This document shows, one piece after another, positions 8,650 through 17,016 of a stretch of DNA of 64,000 nt; the stretch's first letter is position 1; the number at the start of each line of letters is the position of its first letter. The notes below the pieces were generated by a model. That model ran no database searches. It saw only the letters and a program-made list of their open reading frames with translations, and was not told the DNA's origin. Position numbers and translations under genes: made by a program. Source of the stretch: Bradyrhizobium sp. AZCC 1610 (GTDB taxonomy: Bacteria; Pseudomonadota; Alphaproteobacteria; Rhizobiales; Xanthobacteraceae); NCBI RefSeq assembly GCF_036924515.1, contig NZ_JAZHRR010000001.1, positions 839,001-903,000 on the forward strand, read 5' to 3'.

Positions 8650-9083
8650 AAAATCTTCTGCTCTCCTGGGTATTTTGGGCGCTGCTTTCCGCAGGATTCG
8701 CGGCCCTAACAGCCATCTTCGCAAAGATCGGTATCGAGAACGTCAATTCGGACTTTGCGACGTTTATTCGTACCGTCGTCATCCTTTGGGTGGCCGCACT
8801 GATCGTCTGCGCCTCAGGGAACTGGCAGCAGCCGTCCAGCGTGTCCGCGAAAACGTGGCTGTTTCTTATCCTATCGGGTGCCGCGACGGGCGCGTCTTGG
8901 ATTTGCTACTTCCGCGCCTTGAAGCTCGGAGATGCCGGGCGCGTTGCTCCGGTGGACAAGCTCAGCGTCGTCTTCGTCTCAGTTTTCGCAGTGCTCTTCT
9001 TGGGTGAACGGCTTGCGCTGCCAAATTGGCTCGGCGTGATTCTGATCGCGTGCGGTGCCGTGCTTGTTGCCTATCGAGCCTAG
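8646..9083 (+). CDS. EamA/DMT-family transporter (single-domain)
   Basis: A 145-residue protein with about five hydrophobic helices and one EamA domain. The order SAGFAALTAIFAKIGIENVN, then GAATGASWICYFRALKLGDA and VDKLSVVFVSVFAVLFLGER matches half-size drug/metabolite transporters, which pair to make a full carrier. Its ATG overlaps the crcB stop (ATGA), so it should be under the same fluoride riboswitch. The substrate is unknown; the context points to a role in fluoride tolerance or in fixing a side-effect of it. The gene ends shortly before a convergent anion transporter. Confidence 0.85.
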   Translation: MKNLLLSWVFWALLSAGFAALTAIFAKIGIENVNSDFATFIRTVVILWVAALIVCASGNWQQPSSVSAKTWLFLILSGAATGASWICYFRALKLGDAGRVAPVDKLSVVFVSVFAVLFLGERLALPNWLGVILIACGAVLVAYRA

Positions 9084-9132
9084 GGGAGGGCGTCGTATCG
9101 GCTAAAACTGTTCTTGAATGGACCGAACTGGT

Positions 9133-10368
9133 TCAGAGCCACAAGAGCCCAAAAGCAATCGTCAGAACCGTGAGTGGCGCACCCAGCTTAAAATATTCTC
9201 CAAAGTTTAATTCCACGCCTCGCGCCTTGGCACGCTGCGCGACAATGAGATTGGCAACAGAGCCGACCAGTGTAAAATTCCCAGCCAGCGTCGCAGCCAT
9301 CGCGACTACAAGCCAAGCACGTTGCGGATCTTGTAAGTTCGGAACGAACGACTTGAGGAGAAGCACGGCCGGAACGTTGCTAACCAGGTTGGACAGCACC
9401 GCCGTGAGGCTGGCCAGGATTGTTGGGTTGTCGAGGTGCTGGCGGGCGATCGCAGCGCTGACATCGGCCGTGATGACCGCTTTCTCGAGCCCGCCGATGA
9501 CGACAAACAATCCGACAAACATCACAAGAAGCGGCCAGTCGATCTCGATATAAACCTTTTCAGGTCTCACGCGCCGCGTCAGCAGCAGAAAAGCACCACC
9601 CATTATAGCCACCTTGGCGACTGGCTGGCCGAAGAAGAACAGCACGACCATAACCGCCATAACGACAAGTGACTTCGCCAACAGCGGTCCATGATAGCGG
9701 GCTGAGATGTCGATTTTGTCAAACCGGTCAGGCGTAAAGAATTCACTTCGATAGGATAATGCGATGAGAACAGAGGTGACCATGAGCCCGATGACTGCGA
9801 CCGGCACAAGCGCCGCAGCGAAATCGCCGTAGGGAATACCTGAGAGGCTTCCAATGATAATGTTCTGGGGATTTCCCGTGATAGTTGCCACACTACCGAT
9901 GTTAGATGCGGTCGCGACCGCCAAGAGGTAGGGAATAGGGTTTCGCTTTAGCCGTGTCACGAGTTCGAGCACAAGCGGGGTCATCACCAGGCAGATCGTG
10001 TCGTTGACCAGGAACGCTGAAAGAATCCCGGAGGAAAAAATTACCGTTCCAAGCAACGTTATCGGCCGTCTAACGTAGGCCGCGGTCCAGTAGGTGATGA
10101 CGCGAAAAAATCCCGAAAGCCGGAGATTGGCGACGACGATCATCATGCCAAGCAGCAACACGATCGTATTGAAGTCGACCGCTCGATACGCTTCTTCGAG
10201 CGACAATACGCCGGTGGCGACCATCAAACTGCCGCCCAGCAGGGCCGCCCCAGCCCGGTCGATCCGGTATACGGGTATCTTGCCGACGGCCATGACGGCG
10301 TAGGTTGCAAGAAAGATCAACCACGCAGCAGCACTCGTTGTTTCAGGCATCCAGTTCATTCCGCCCAT
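9133..10368 (-). CDS. ArsB/NhaD- or SLC13-like anion transporter
   Basis: About 411 residues and some ten or more hydrophobic segments. Family marks are the paired re-entrant motifs FLVNDTICLVMTPLVLELVT and NLVSNVPAVLLL, and TASNIGSVATITGNPQNIII, which resembles the SNT/NP motif of ion-transporter-superfamily permeases. Such proteins move arsenite, citrate, other dicarboxylates or sodium. I prefer the ATG at 10368, preceded by GAAGG, over the first in-frame ATG at 10407. It converges on the fluoride unit but has its own upstream region. No arsenic or acid resistance genes are near, so the substrate cannot be assigned. Confidence 0.82.
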   Translation of the reverse strand: MGGMNWMPETTSAAAWLIFLATYAVMAVGKIPVYRIDRAGAALLGGSLMVATGVLSLEEAYRAVDFNTIVLLLGMMIVVANLRLSGFFRVITYWTAAYVRRPITLLGTVIFSSGILSAFLVNDTICLVMTPLVLELVTRLKRNPIPYLLAVATASNIGSVATITGNPQNIIIGSLSGIPYGDFAAALVPVAVIGLMVTSVLIALSYRSEFFTPDRFDKIDISARYHGPLLAKSLVVMAVMVVLFFFGQPVAKVAIMGGAFLLLTRRVRPEKVYIEIDWPLLVMFVGLFVVIGGLEKAVITADVSAAIARQHLDNPTILASLTAVLSNLVSNVPAVLLLKSFVPNLQDPQRAWLVVAMAATLAGNFTLVGSVANLIVAQRAKARGVELNFGEYFKLGAPLTVLTIAFGLLWL

Positions 10369-10592
10369 CAAGCCTTCGCGTAGCGCCGCCGACAAGCTGC
10401 AAGCCATGTCTCAAAATGGGTCAAACGCGACGCTTAGCCATGACTACAGGACCTCCGCGTTCCCCCGGGGGAAGCGACCGAAGACAGACATGGCAACAGG
10501 ACCGAAAAGCGCCACTTCCAGACTTTCGTGCCACACAAGTAGGTGAACGCCGCCTAAGTCTTGGATACCGGGGCCTGGCTCTCCCTTTGCGA

Positions 10593-11966
10593 CTAAGCCG
10601 CTTTCGCTTTCTTCGTAGCCGTGGGTTTGGTCCCCTTCGCCTTCACCAGAGCGGCGTGGTCGGCGCTTGTCTGGTCGGCATAGGCCGTCGCGAAGGACGC
10701 GATCGCGTCATCGAGCGCGTCGCTCTTGCCACTGTAGCCAGCGATCGCGGCAGGGTCGCCGGAGCGCGCATGGGCACGCGCGAGCGTTCGACCGCATAGC
10801 TTGGCATAGTCGGAGAGTGCCTCGCCTTCGCTGATTTCGCTGACGGCGCCAAGCCTGCGGCTTTTCAGCGTCCGAACATAGAACTGACGGCCGGTCGCAT
10901 CGTCCTGCGTCGCACCCAGGAAGATGTCGCCGGCGGCCTGCATCATCTGTTGGCCCTCTACAACCCGACGACCTTGATTTCCTTTGTAGGTAAGCTTGCC
11001 GCCGAGCCGTTCCAAAACCGATCGCTGCGCTTGTTTGACCTGCAAGAACAAGGGCTCGTTGTCGCCGGTCATGAACAATGCCACGCAGCAGAATGTGCCG
11101 ACCGATCCGACGCCCACCGCCTTGAAGGCGAGATCCTTCATTGTGAAACGGTCGAGCAACCGCTGCCGATTAGGATTGAGGCCTTTACGATAGGCAGCGA
11201 ACACGCGCTCGACACCAAGCCGGTGTCGCGCGTCGGCCTTAGGATCGAGATGGAAAATGGTAGGAGGCTTATCGACGATCTTCGGATTATCGCCGCTGAC
11301 CAGATGCGGGAAATTATCGTCCTTCGCTAAGCCCTCGCCCCGCGCCTTAGCAATCACGCCAACGAGCTGGCGCCGCAGACCACTATTGCCGATCTGCTTG
11401 ATCTCCTGTTCGAGGTCGATCCGGCTGTGCCAGATTTCCAGCGGCGACAGCTTGGCGAGTGCGGAAATGTGCGTCCGATAGGCCTTGACAGTCGCAGCCG
11501 CGACCGCGCGGGCCTGTTTCTTGTTTGTGCCTGCGGCCGATGCCGCTACCGCTACGCTGGCTGCGAGACGCTTCAGATCGACGGTGAAATCGACGCCAGG
11601 CAGCGTCTCATCAAAATCGTTCACGTCGAACAGGATATTGTCCTCCGGACTAACGAAGGCGCCGAAGTTCATCAGGTGGCTGTCGCCGCCTGCCTGCACC
11701 GGTATTCCGGCCACTGGCTGGGCGGCCAAGTCTGTCGCCATCACCGCCGCGGCGCCGCGCAGGAAAGCGAACGGGTTGAGCGTCATGCGCGCGTACCGCT
11801 CCGGCACAAGCTCCGGAACGCGATGCGGATCGCTCTCGGCGAGAATTGCAACGGCATTGCGCGACATCGATCCTTTAAGGTCGGCATGTCCTTCTCGCGG
11901 CGTCTTGCGTCGGAGCGCTTTGCCCACTTGGAACAGTTCGCTCCGCGAACCCAAAGTGACCGTCAT
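10593..11966 (-). CDS. DUF2252 family protein
   Basis: About 457 residues. It matches the DUF2252 order: an N-terminal R...R.ALAESDPHRVPELVPERY-like block, FAFLRGAAAVMATDLA, then GDSHLMNFGAFVSPEDNILFD and NDFDE, a kinase-like nucleotide-binding and catalytic core (GDxHxxNFG, DFDE), and later KDLAFKAVGVGSVGT and LFLQVKQAQRSVLE. The fold is thought to be related to aminoglycoside or protein kinases, but the substrate is not known. The C-terminus is lysine/alanine rich. I start at MTVTLGSRSELF, 22 codons inside the open frame, with GGAG upstream. Monocistronic. Confidence 0.85.
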   Translation of the reverse strand: MTVTLGSRSELFQVGKALRRKTPREGHADLKGSMSRNAVAILAESDPHRVPELVPERYARMTLNPFAFLRGAAAVMATDLAAQPVAGIPVQAGGDSHLMNFGAFVSPEDNILFDVNDFDETLPGVDFTVDLKRLAASVAVAASAAGTNKKQARAVAAATVKAYRTHISALAKLSPLEIWHSRIDLEQEIKQIGNSGLRRQLVGVIAKARGEGLAKDDNFPHLVSGDNPKIVDKPPTIFHLDPKADARHRLGVERVFAAYRKGLNPNRQRLLDRFTMKDLAFKAVGVGSVGTFCCVALFMTGDNEPLFLQVKQAQRSVLERLGGKLTYKGNQGRRVVEGQQMMQAAGDIFLGATQDDATGRQFYVRTLKSRRLGAVSEISEGEALSDYAKLCGRTLARAHARSGDPAAIAGYSGKSDALDDAIASFATAYADQTSADHAALVKAKGTKPTATKKAKAA

Positions 11967-12583
11967 CTGGAAGTGCTCCAATGAAGGAAAACGGTATATG
12001 GAGCCAACCAGCTGTCCGCAAGCCGGCAAGCGTGGCTGTGCGGGACGCCGGTCCGGCCCTAGACTCCCAGGAAGCGGAAGGCAGCGCGCCTTTGTTCTTT
12101 ATCTCGTGCGCAGCCACAGTCGTCACACCTGCCCTCGACCCTCGGCCGAGTTCAGTCGATACGTTTCCTTTTCCCAATCTAGATCTTCGTGCTCGCCGTC
12201 TTGTCGAGCGCGGCGCGCAATCCCTTGGCAAACTTTCCTCCCTGTTTGGTCCAACCCCCGCTTGCCGACCCCCTGCGTGAGAGCTCGCTGATCATCTATT
12301 TCGGTACTGCGCAGCCGTTAATGAAGGTTTCTCCATTGCGTTAAGCGGGCGATCTATCAGGCCTGCCTGTCGACCGATCATCATGACGACCATGGCCGCA
12401 GTCCTCCGCTGCATGACGGCCATAGTGTCCGACTTGCGTTCCACGGAAGCGACGGGGGCTCGAATGGGGGTGTCATAGCGTTCATGGCGAGGAGCTCCAG
12501 CACGAAGAGAGTCGCGCTAGTTCCGACTTATCCTAAGCGCCTCTTCGGAAGGACGTGGACAGCCTCTAGCGCACGCAGCGAAC
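11967..12583. other. intergenic stretch, possibly one 38-codon ORF
   Basis: About 620 bases. On the minus strand 12179-12295 encodes 38 codons beginning MISELSRRGSASGGWTKQGG and ending in a basic helix (FAKGLRAALDKTASTKI). There is no clear ribosome site and I do not recognise it. Nothing else in this stretch looks like a gene. Confidence 0.3.
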
Positions 12584-12796
12584 TCATGAGAGCATCGACG
12601 CGATGGTCTGTATGTGGTCAGCTCCCGCCGCTACAAGCTCTGCGTAACTGGTGCGACCCTGCGCCGCCGCTATTAATATGCATTCAGCGAGATAGGCTTT
12701 CGCGGACACGTTGCAGAATTCTGCAGGCACCCTCAACATTACCTCCTCGAGAGCGATCCGCATTAGTGCAACAACTTCAACATCGAATTGCGGCAT
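12584..12796 (-). CDS. 70-residue conserved hypothetical protein
   Basis: Begins MPQFDVEVVALMRIALEEVM and continues LRVPAEFCNVSAKAYLAECI, LIAAAQGRTSYAELVAAGAD. I chose this ATG because GGAGAG stands four bases before it; the frame is open further upstream but loses protein character. The product is all-helical, acidic to neutral, with no membrane segment. I recognise the pattern FD.EVVALM..ALEEVM.RVP as a frequent small family of Bradyrhizobium-like genomes whose function is not known. No operon partner. Confidence 0.7.
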   Translation of the reverse strand: MPQFDVEVVALMRIALEEVMLRVPAEFCNVSAKAYLAECILIAAAQGRTSYAELVAAGADHIQTIASMLS

Positions 12797-13326
12797 GTGG
12801 CTCTCCATTTTCCAACTCAGGATGCCCAGGTCCTGGAGACTTAGGTCGCATCTGACGGTCTGCTTGGGCTGACGTTTGTGATCCAGAAGCCCCTCTGATG
12901 CACTTTGTCGATCGGACTGGTTGAAGCCTTGAGCGAGCACGCGGCAAAATCAACTCAATTGAGCGATAGGATTTGTGAAATTTAGGTAAGGACTACATGT
13001 GCGACGTGACGGTCTCTCGTCAAAGATCGGCGTTTCATTCCGTTCTTAGGCCAATCGAGTCGTAATTGGAGATCGATTGCGTCCGATCGAGCCACGTCCT
13101 CGAGATATTCCAGCTCATGAAGAGAGCTCTGAGTCAAGCAAGCGTGGCTGCGCCAAAGCCGGTTACAATTCTAGTCGGGCAAGTCTCATTCACACACAAC
13201 CATTCCTACGGCCCACAGTACGGGCGTTTCCGGACCTTGACTTTGAACTGCAAAGCTCTGACCCTTTCTTGGTCGCGGCCCGCTCTGCCCACTGTCCTGA
13301 TGGTCGCGCCATTTTTGGAAGCGCCA

Positions 13327-13995
13327 ATGCAACAAGTGATCGAAGGCTACACGGCAGCAGCCTCTGAACTTATCGATCGTTTCAATGCGGTCTCTTCTTC
13401 GGACCTCTTCAAGCCTGTGATCGATCTGCTACCCCTGTCCAGCGTGCGTGTCGTCGACATCGGAGCGGGTCCGGGTCGGGATGCGGCGTGGTTGGCCAAC
13501 ATGGGCCACTCCGTCTTGGCCGTGGAACCGGTCAAGGAATTTCGGGATGCTGGAATGTCAGTCCATGCCTTATCGAAGATCGAGTGGATTGATGACAGAC
13601 TTCCCGACCTCATCGAGACCAAACGGCGCGGACACTTCGATTTGATCTTGCTATGTGCCGTGTGGCAGCATCTGGATATCGACCAGCGGCTAGTTGCGAT
13701 GCGCAGTCTGGCCGAGCTAACAGCTTCCGGCGGAATCGTAATCATGTCGCTCCGGCATGGGCCGGGCGCTCTGGAAAGAACTGTTCACTCGATCGTTCCG
13801 CAAGAGACGGTGGACGTTGCATTGAGAGAAGGGTTCACGTTGCTGAGGCGCGTGGAGGCTGGGTCTCTTCAACCCGCTAATCGAAGGAACGGCGTCCATT
13901 GGACTTGGCTTGCCTTTGCTAGGCGCGAACTGGTCAAAGTCCGCGGTCATCCGTTGAGGTCCGTTCAGGGTCAAACTGAGAAGAAGTCGGTATGA
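13327..13995 (+). CDS. class I SAM-dependent methyltransferase
   Basis: About 222 residues from an ATG preceded by GGAAG; the long upstream open frame shows no protein-like pattern. Motif I is VRVVDIGAGPGRDAAWLAN, followed by the acidic end of beta-2 (VLAVEPVKEF), then DLILLCAVWQHLD as motif II/post-II, and GGIVIMSLRHGPG as motif III. These bind S-adenosylmethionine; the acceptor substrate cannot be told. Between the N-terminal helix pair (IEGYTAAASELIDRFNAVSS) and motif I the layout resembles small-molecule methyltransferases of the UbiE/Tam type. It stands alone, with noncoding repeats after it. Confidence 0.82.
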   Translation: MQQVIEGYTAAASELIDRFNAVSSSDLFKPVIDLLPLSSVRVVDIGAGPGRDAAWLANMGHSVLAVEPVKEFRDAGMSVHALSKIEWIDDRLPDLIETKRRGHFDLILLCAVWQHLDIDQRLVAMRSLAELTASGGIVIMSLRHGPGALERTVHSIVPQETVDVALREGFTLLRRVEAGSLQPANRRNGVHWTWLAFARRELVKVRGHPLRSVQGQTEKKSV

Positions 13996-14002
13996 GCAAA
14001 TA

Positions 14003-14065
14003 TCTTCCGGGTTACCCCTGAAAGCGGACATTGCTCAATGCAGTCGGCATGTCTCAAAGGTGCCA
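14003..14065 (+). repeat. dispersed intergenic repeat, copy 1 (GTCGGCATGTCTCAAAGGTG type)
   Basis: TCTTCCGGGTTACCCCTGA, AGCGGACATT, then GTCGGCATGTCTCAAAGGTG and CCA. The same order recurs at 54405-54468 and 57893-57958, just ahead of two cyclase genes. Here no such gene follows. Confidence 0.7.
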
Positions 14066-14271
14066 GAGGACTAAACCGCTCGCGCGGTAGGGCGCTGCGG
14101 CGGCCGGCATGGCCATGGTGGACGATGGGAGCGTGTTGCCCGACGATGAAGGGCCAGAAGCATATCCCCAGAACCGATGATGGTTCAGCACGATGATCGC
14201 GCGGATCTCGCACCGACAGCGTTGGGAGCGCAACTTCGAATACCCGAACCGGTGCGATTGGAGATGCAGTG

Positions 14272-14370
14272 ATGATATATAAGCCGAGCTCGAAACATTT
14301 CCGTTGGACGCCATCACGTGGAAATATTTGTTCGACCGATGCGGTACAAAGGCTGCCATCAGGCACATAA
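14272..14370 (+). CDS. possible 32-residue peptide ending in a terminator
   Basis: ATG at 14272, eight bases after GGAG, reads MIYKPSSKHFRWTPSRGNIC and ends in SGT. The stop codon lies inside the left arm of a strong intrinsic terminator. The peptide is basic and polar and unknown to me. The terminator shows that something on this strand is transcribed here; it may be this peptide or a small RNA. Confidence 0.3.
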   Translation: MIYKPSSKHFRWTPSRGNICSTDAVQRLPSGT

Positions 14371-14400
14371 CGCACAAGTTGTAATATGTGCCTTTTTTTT
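14361..14400 (+). terminator. intrinsic terminator
   Basis: AGGCACATA pairs perfectly with TATGTGCCT (9 bp, 15-base loop) and is followed by eight T. The strongest simple terminator in this part of the window, although no recognised gene ends just before it. Confidence 0.85.
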
Positions 14401-14526
14401 ACAACGCCTAACTCTCTGAAATTACAGGAGCGGCGAAAGGCGTTTTCACCCATTCGCAAAGTTCGTGCCATATCGCAAAAGTTGTACTCGCACTCACAGC
14501 CGCCAACCCCCCACAGCGTCTGACGC

Positions 14527-14640
14527 GCCACCTCGCCCCACATCCCGCGGTTTCCTCCATTGGAGGTTTGCGGACGCCGGCCCCGGAGTACGTGGCGCCG
14601 TCGTCGTGGGGGCCGGCATCCGAAAACCTTCACAATAGCG
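14527..14640 (-). repeat. palindromic repeat element, copy A
   Basis: GGTTTGCGGACGCCGGCCCC (14565-14584) can pair with GGGGCCGGCATCCGAAAACC (14609-14628), an almost continuous 20-bp stem. It is followed outward by a conserved TCC..GGAGGAAACCGCGGGA block. An inverted second copy lies at 47769-47860. Both copies sit beside insertion-sequence remnants. Confidence 0.75.
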
Positions 14641-14649
14641 GAAGTCACG

Positions 14650-14770
14650 GCACGTCACTCCGGAAGTCCGGTACGCTCGTAGAGCCAGGCTGACGAGATG
14701 GAATAGGAGCCGCCGGATTGTGCGAAGGGAAGGTAGCCCAGCTCGTCGAGGCTGAACATGAACGGAAGCC
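14650..14770 (-). pseudogene. istB: IstB-like (IS21 family) ATPase remnant
   Basis: On the minus strand the frame reads FSLDELGYLPFAQSGG, then WLYERT, matching the conserved core of IS21 helper ATPases (LDELGYLPF...G..LF..IS.LYERTS) with a small indel in between. Only about 35 codons survive. It marks an old IS21-type insertion beside palindromic repeat copy A. Confidence 0.7.
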
Positions 14771-14869
14771 GGGCCTTCTGTTCACGGTGAATTCAGTTTC
14801 GCCGGCTAACGTGGTCTCACGCCACCAGAGGTGGCCGGGTTTCCAGCCCCTAAACTGAAAGGACACCAC

Positions 14870-15103
14870 ATGCTCAAGAATATATCTGTTCCGGTTCTTG
14901 TTGCATCGCTCCTCGCTGGATCTGCAGCAATTGCTGCCGGTAGTGCCGTAGCTCACGATACCAAGTCTTCTGTGGACGCAAAGGCGCAGGCGACAGTAGA
15001 CCAGCCGGTCGCGCTGGGTAACTCCGAGATGTCGGCCGCCAAGAAGGCCGCGAAGAAGACTAAGAAGACCACGAAGAGCACGACGACAAAGAAGGAGATG
15101 TAG
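14870..15103 (+). CDS. small secreted lysine-rich protein
   Basis: 77 residues. The ATG follows AAAGGA with a six-base gap. The N-terminus MLKNISVPVLVASLLAGSAA is a Sec signal peptide with likely cleavage after VAHD or earlier. The mature part is short and polar (SSVDAKAQATVDQPVALGNS) and ends in a dense lysine/threonine tail (KKAAKKTKKTTKSTTTKKEM). Such tails may bind nucleic acid or acidic polymers outside the cytoplasm, but that is inference only. I do not recognise a named family. A perfect 11-bp hairpin follows the stop. Confidence 0.7.
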   Translation: MLKNISVPVLVASLLAGSAAIAAGSAVAHDTKSSVDAKAQATVDQPVALGNSEMSAAKKAAKKTKKTTKSTTTKKEM

Positions 15104-15121
15104 GTCCTCGCGCTTGCAGGA

Positions 15122-15158
15122 GGTGCGCGATGACGCGGCTAAAGCGGCATCGCGCACC
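15122..15158 (+). terminator. hairpin after the lysine-rich gene
   Basis: GGTGCGCGATG (15122-15132) pairs perfectly with CATCGCGCACC (15148-15158) across a 15-base loop. It lies 18 bases after a stop codon but has no T-run, so it may protect the 3' end or stop transcription weakly. Confidence 0.5.
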
Positions 15159-15549
15159 GCGTCGGCAATGGGTTTGTCACGCCAGACCCCGCTCGGCGCT
15201 GCACCGCTGAAGCCGATCCCGCTCAATCCGCAACGGGACAGGGCTGGACCGCCGAAAAGGGGCAAGCCGACAGCACCAAAGTTGTTTAGGCCGCGAAATC
15301 TACTGACAGGAAAGTCTAGAGAGTCGCCACCCGCTTTTCGAGCGCGGCGACTGTCCCCATCAAATTCTGGCGGCGCATTCAGATCTCGAGCGAGAATAGG
15401 GTATGCGTAATTGGATGGATCGGAAACTCCCATGCGCTTTCTTCAATAAGGGCCACCTTTATTGTCAGGATATGGATAGGGGCCATCACCAACGAGAGAA
15501 GCCGCCAACTGAGGCGGCCACTTCTCACTTGCATTTCCTTCCTCACTGA

Positions 15550-15690
15550 TGCCGCCAAACACGCGCCGCTCGAAGTCTGCATCTTCAACGTCGGCGCCAA
15601 CATCAACTTTCCGATCCTCGACACTACCGAGCGTGTGTTTCGCAAGGTCTGGGAAATGGCCTGCTATTCGGGCTTTCTCGCCGGCCATCG
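15550..15690 (+). pseudogene. short-chain dehydrogenase (SDR) fragment
   Basis: The frame reads HAPLEVCIFNVGANINFPIL followed by DTTERVFRKVWEMACYSGFL. NVGAN corresponds to the NNAG/NAG element and the rest to the helix leading to the catalytic region of SDR oxidoreductases. About 47 codons only, with no start, Rossmann glycine motif or YxxxK. It stops abruptly where an unrelated SRAP fragment begins, so two broken genes have been joined. Confidence 0.65.
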
Positions 15691-16009
15691 TCTGGTTCGG
15701 GCTCGATGATGATCGACCGCTCGCGGCCTTCGCCGGTATCTGGACCGAGTACAAGGGCGACCACGGCACAAAGTCCAAGCCGATTCCGCTGCATCTTATG
15801 TACGGCTTCCTGACCACCGCACCGAACGCGACCGTCGAAGCGATCCATACCAAGGCGATGCCGGTTTTCCTGACCACCTGAAGAACGCGATGTTTGGATG
15901 CGTGCGGCCATGGGAAGAAGCGAAGGCGTTGCAGCGACCGCTGCCGGACGAGGTTATGAAGGTGGTGGCACGCGGTACTGAAAAAGAGGACGTCACCGGT
16001 GCTGCATGA
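15691..16009 (+). pseudogene. SRAP (YedK/HMCES-like) peptidase remnant, frameshifted
   Basis: [20 protein letters not shown] and the following TEYKGD...TKSKPIP..., then [20 protein letters not shown] and PVFLTT match the C-terminal half of SOS-response-associated peptidases, which shield abasic sites in single-stranded DNA. The frame stops at 15881; the family's continuation [20 protein letters not shown] lies in the next frame and ends at 16009, so there is a frameshift near 15880-15925. The catalytic N-terminal Cys2 half is absent, replaced by SDR sequence. Not functional. Confidence 0.75.
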
Positions 16010-16058
16010 CCGATGGTTTGAGAGGAACTCGGCGCTGCACATCATCAGCGTTTATTCC

Positions 16059-16095
16059 AGCCTGAACCGCACCAGCATCAGGCTCGCATTTTTTT
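16059..16095 (+). terminator. probable intrinsic terminator
   Basis: AGCCTGA pairs with TCAGGCT (7 bp, 12-base loop), then CGCA and seven T. It lies about 50 bases after the SRAP remnant stop and is probably the old terminator of that gene. Confidence 0.6.
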
Positions 16096-16304
16096 GATGC
16101 GGTTTTGCGGCCCATAAGAGGCCACTCAGCCAAACGTGATCGAGTTCTTTTTTATAGCAGGTTCCATCGAAACGATTTCCTCTGTTATCTCAATGGGAAG
16201 CCGCAATGCGAGGCAACGTGCATAGTTCACCAGCGCCCATGTTTGCTTGAACCTTGCATCAAGCTGTCGAACGAACCTTCGTGGAAGGAAACCGGAGGTT
16301 TCCC

Positions 16305-16481
16305 ATGAAGCATCTGATCATATCTGCAATTGCGGCCGTTGCCCTTCTCATTACTGCAACCACCATGCTGTGGTCGTACTCACCTTCGATCCAGCGTCAT
16401 GCCGCCGGTACAGTGATAGGTCAATGCAAGAACTTCCACAGCCTGGCCGGGACAAAAGCTTCCGAGCTTTTGCCTTACTAA
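16305..16481 (+). CDS. small membrane or secreted peptide
   Basis: 58 residues; ATG six bases after GGAGG, a strong site that fixes the start. MKHLIISAIAAVALLITATT is a signal-anchor-like helix followed by MLWSYSPSIQRHAAG and a polar C-terminus with one cysteine and LAGTKASELLPY. It shares its design with the 52-residue product at 6902-7060. Such small exported peptides with a conserved TTMLWSYS-like stretch are familiar from Bradyrhizobium relatives but have no assigned role. A weak hairpin (CAGCC...GGCTG) and T-rich tract follow. Confidence 0.7.
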   Translation: MKHLIISAIAAVALLITATTMLWSYSPSIQRHAAGTVIGQCKNFHSLAGTKASELLPY

Positions 16482-16599
16482 GCGCTAACAGCCGCTAAAG
16501 GGGCTGCCATTTTCTTTAGAATCTGGTTTCCTTAGTTGCCGGAGAGTTCGTGTGATTCGCGGATGCTAAAATTAATGACAGTCCACAATGGAGGCTGCC

Positions 16600-16971
16600 A
16601 TGAAAGCGTTCGATCGCGTACTAACGATGTTCGGTATTCTTCTTCTTCTGATGTCCTTTCGTGCTGACGCTCACGATCCGTCAATGGCGCACCACGAATG
16701 GTTCAACAGACAGGAAATGAACCCCGCCGCTCAACACCGGCTCGGTGTTCCGTGGAAATCGTGTTGCGGTAACGGCGATGTATTCAAAACACGCTTCCGC
16801 GTCGCAGACGACCATTCGGACCAGTGGCAATACCTCAAAGACGGCCAATGGAAAGTCATCCCACCCGACATCATCAAGGCTGAAGACACCCCAGATCGTT
16901 TGCCCGTGCTGTTCATAAACAAGAGCACGGGGGACGAGCTCTGCTTCTTCGTGCCGCGTGGTGGACTATGA
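16600..16971 (+). CDS. small secreted conserved hypothetical protein
   Basis: 123 residues from the ATG five bases after GGAGG; an ATG four codons earlier overlaps that ribosome site and is less likely. A signal peptide (FGILLLLMSFRADAHDP) is followed by an ordered, non-repetitive mature domain: WFNRQEMNPAAQHRLGVPWK, SCCGNGDVFKTRFRV, and PPDIIKAEDTPDRLPVLFI, ending ELCFFVPRGGL. Two adjacent cysteines plus one near the end could form a disulfide. I have seen this SCC.NGDVF pattern in rhizobial hypothetical proteins, with no known function. Monocistronic. Confidence 0.75.
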   Translation: MKAFDRVLTMFGILLLLMSFRADAHDPSMAHHEWFNRQEMNPAAQHRLGVPWKSCCGNGDVFKTRFRVADDHSDQWQYLKDGQWKVIPPDIIKAEDTPDRLPVLFINKSTGDELCFFVPRGGL

Positions 16972-17016
16972 GCTAAGGCACCTCAGAAATGGGGGCGAGA
17001 CTGTCGCGTTCAAAAT

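Noticed and set aside
9133..10368. Part of the fluoride unit
   Set aside because: Convergent orientation and separate upstream region; no evidence of riboswitch control.
14645..15433. 262-codon minus-strand frame
   Set aside because: Overlaps the signal-peptide gene at 14870 and an IstB remnant in a different frame; no consistent protein character.
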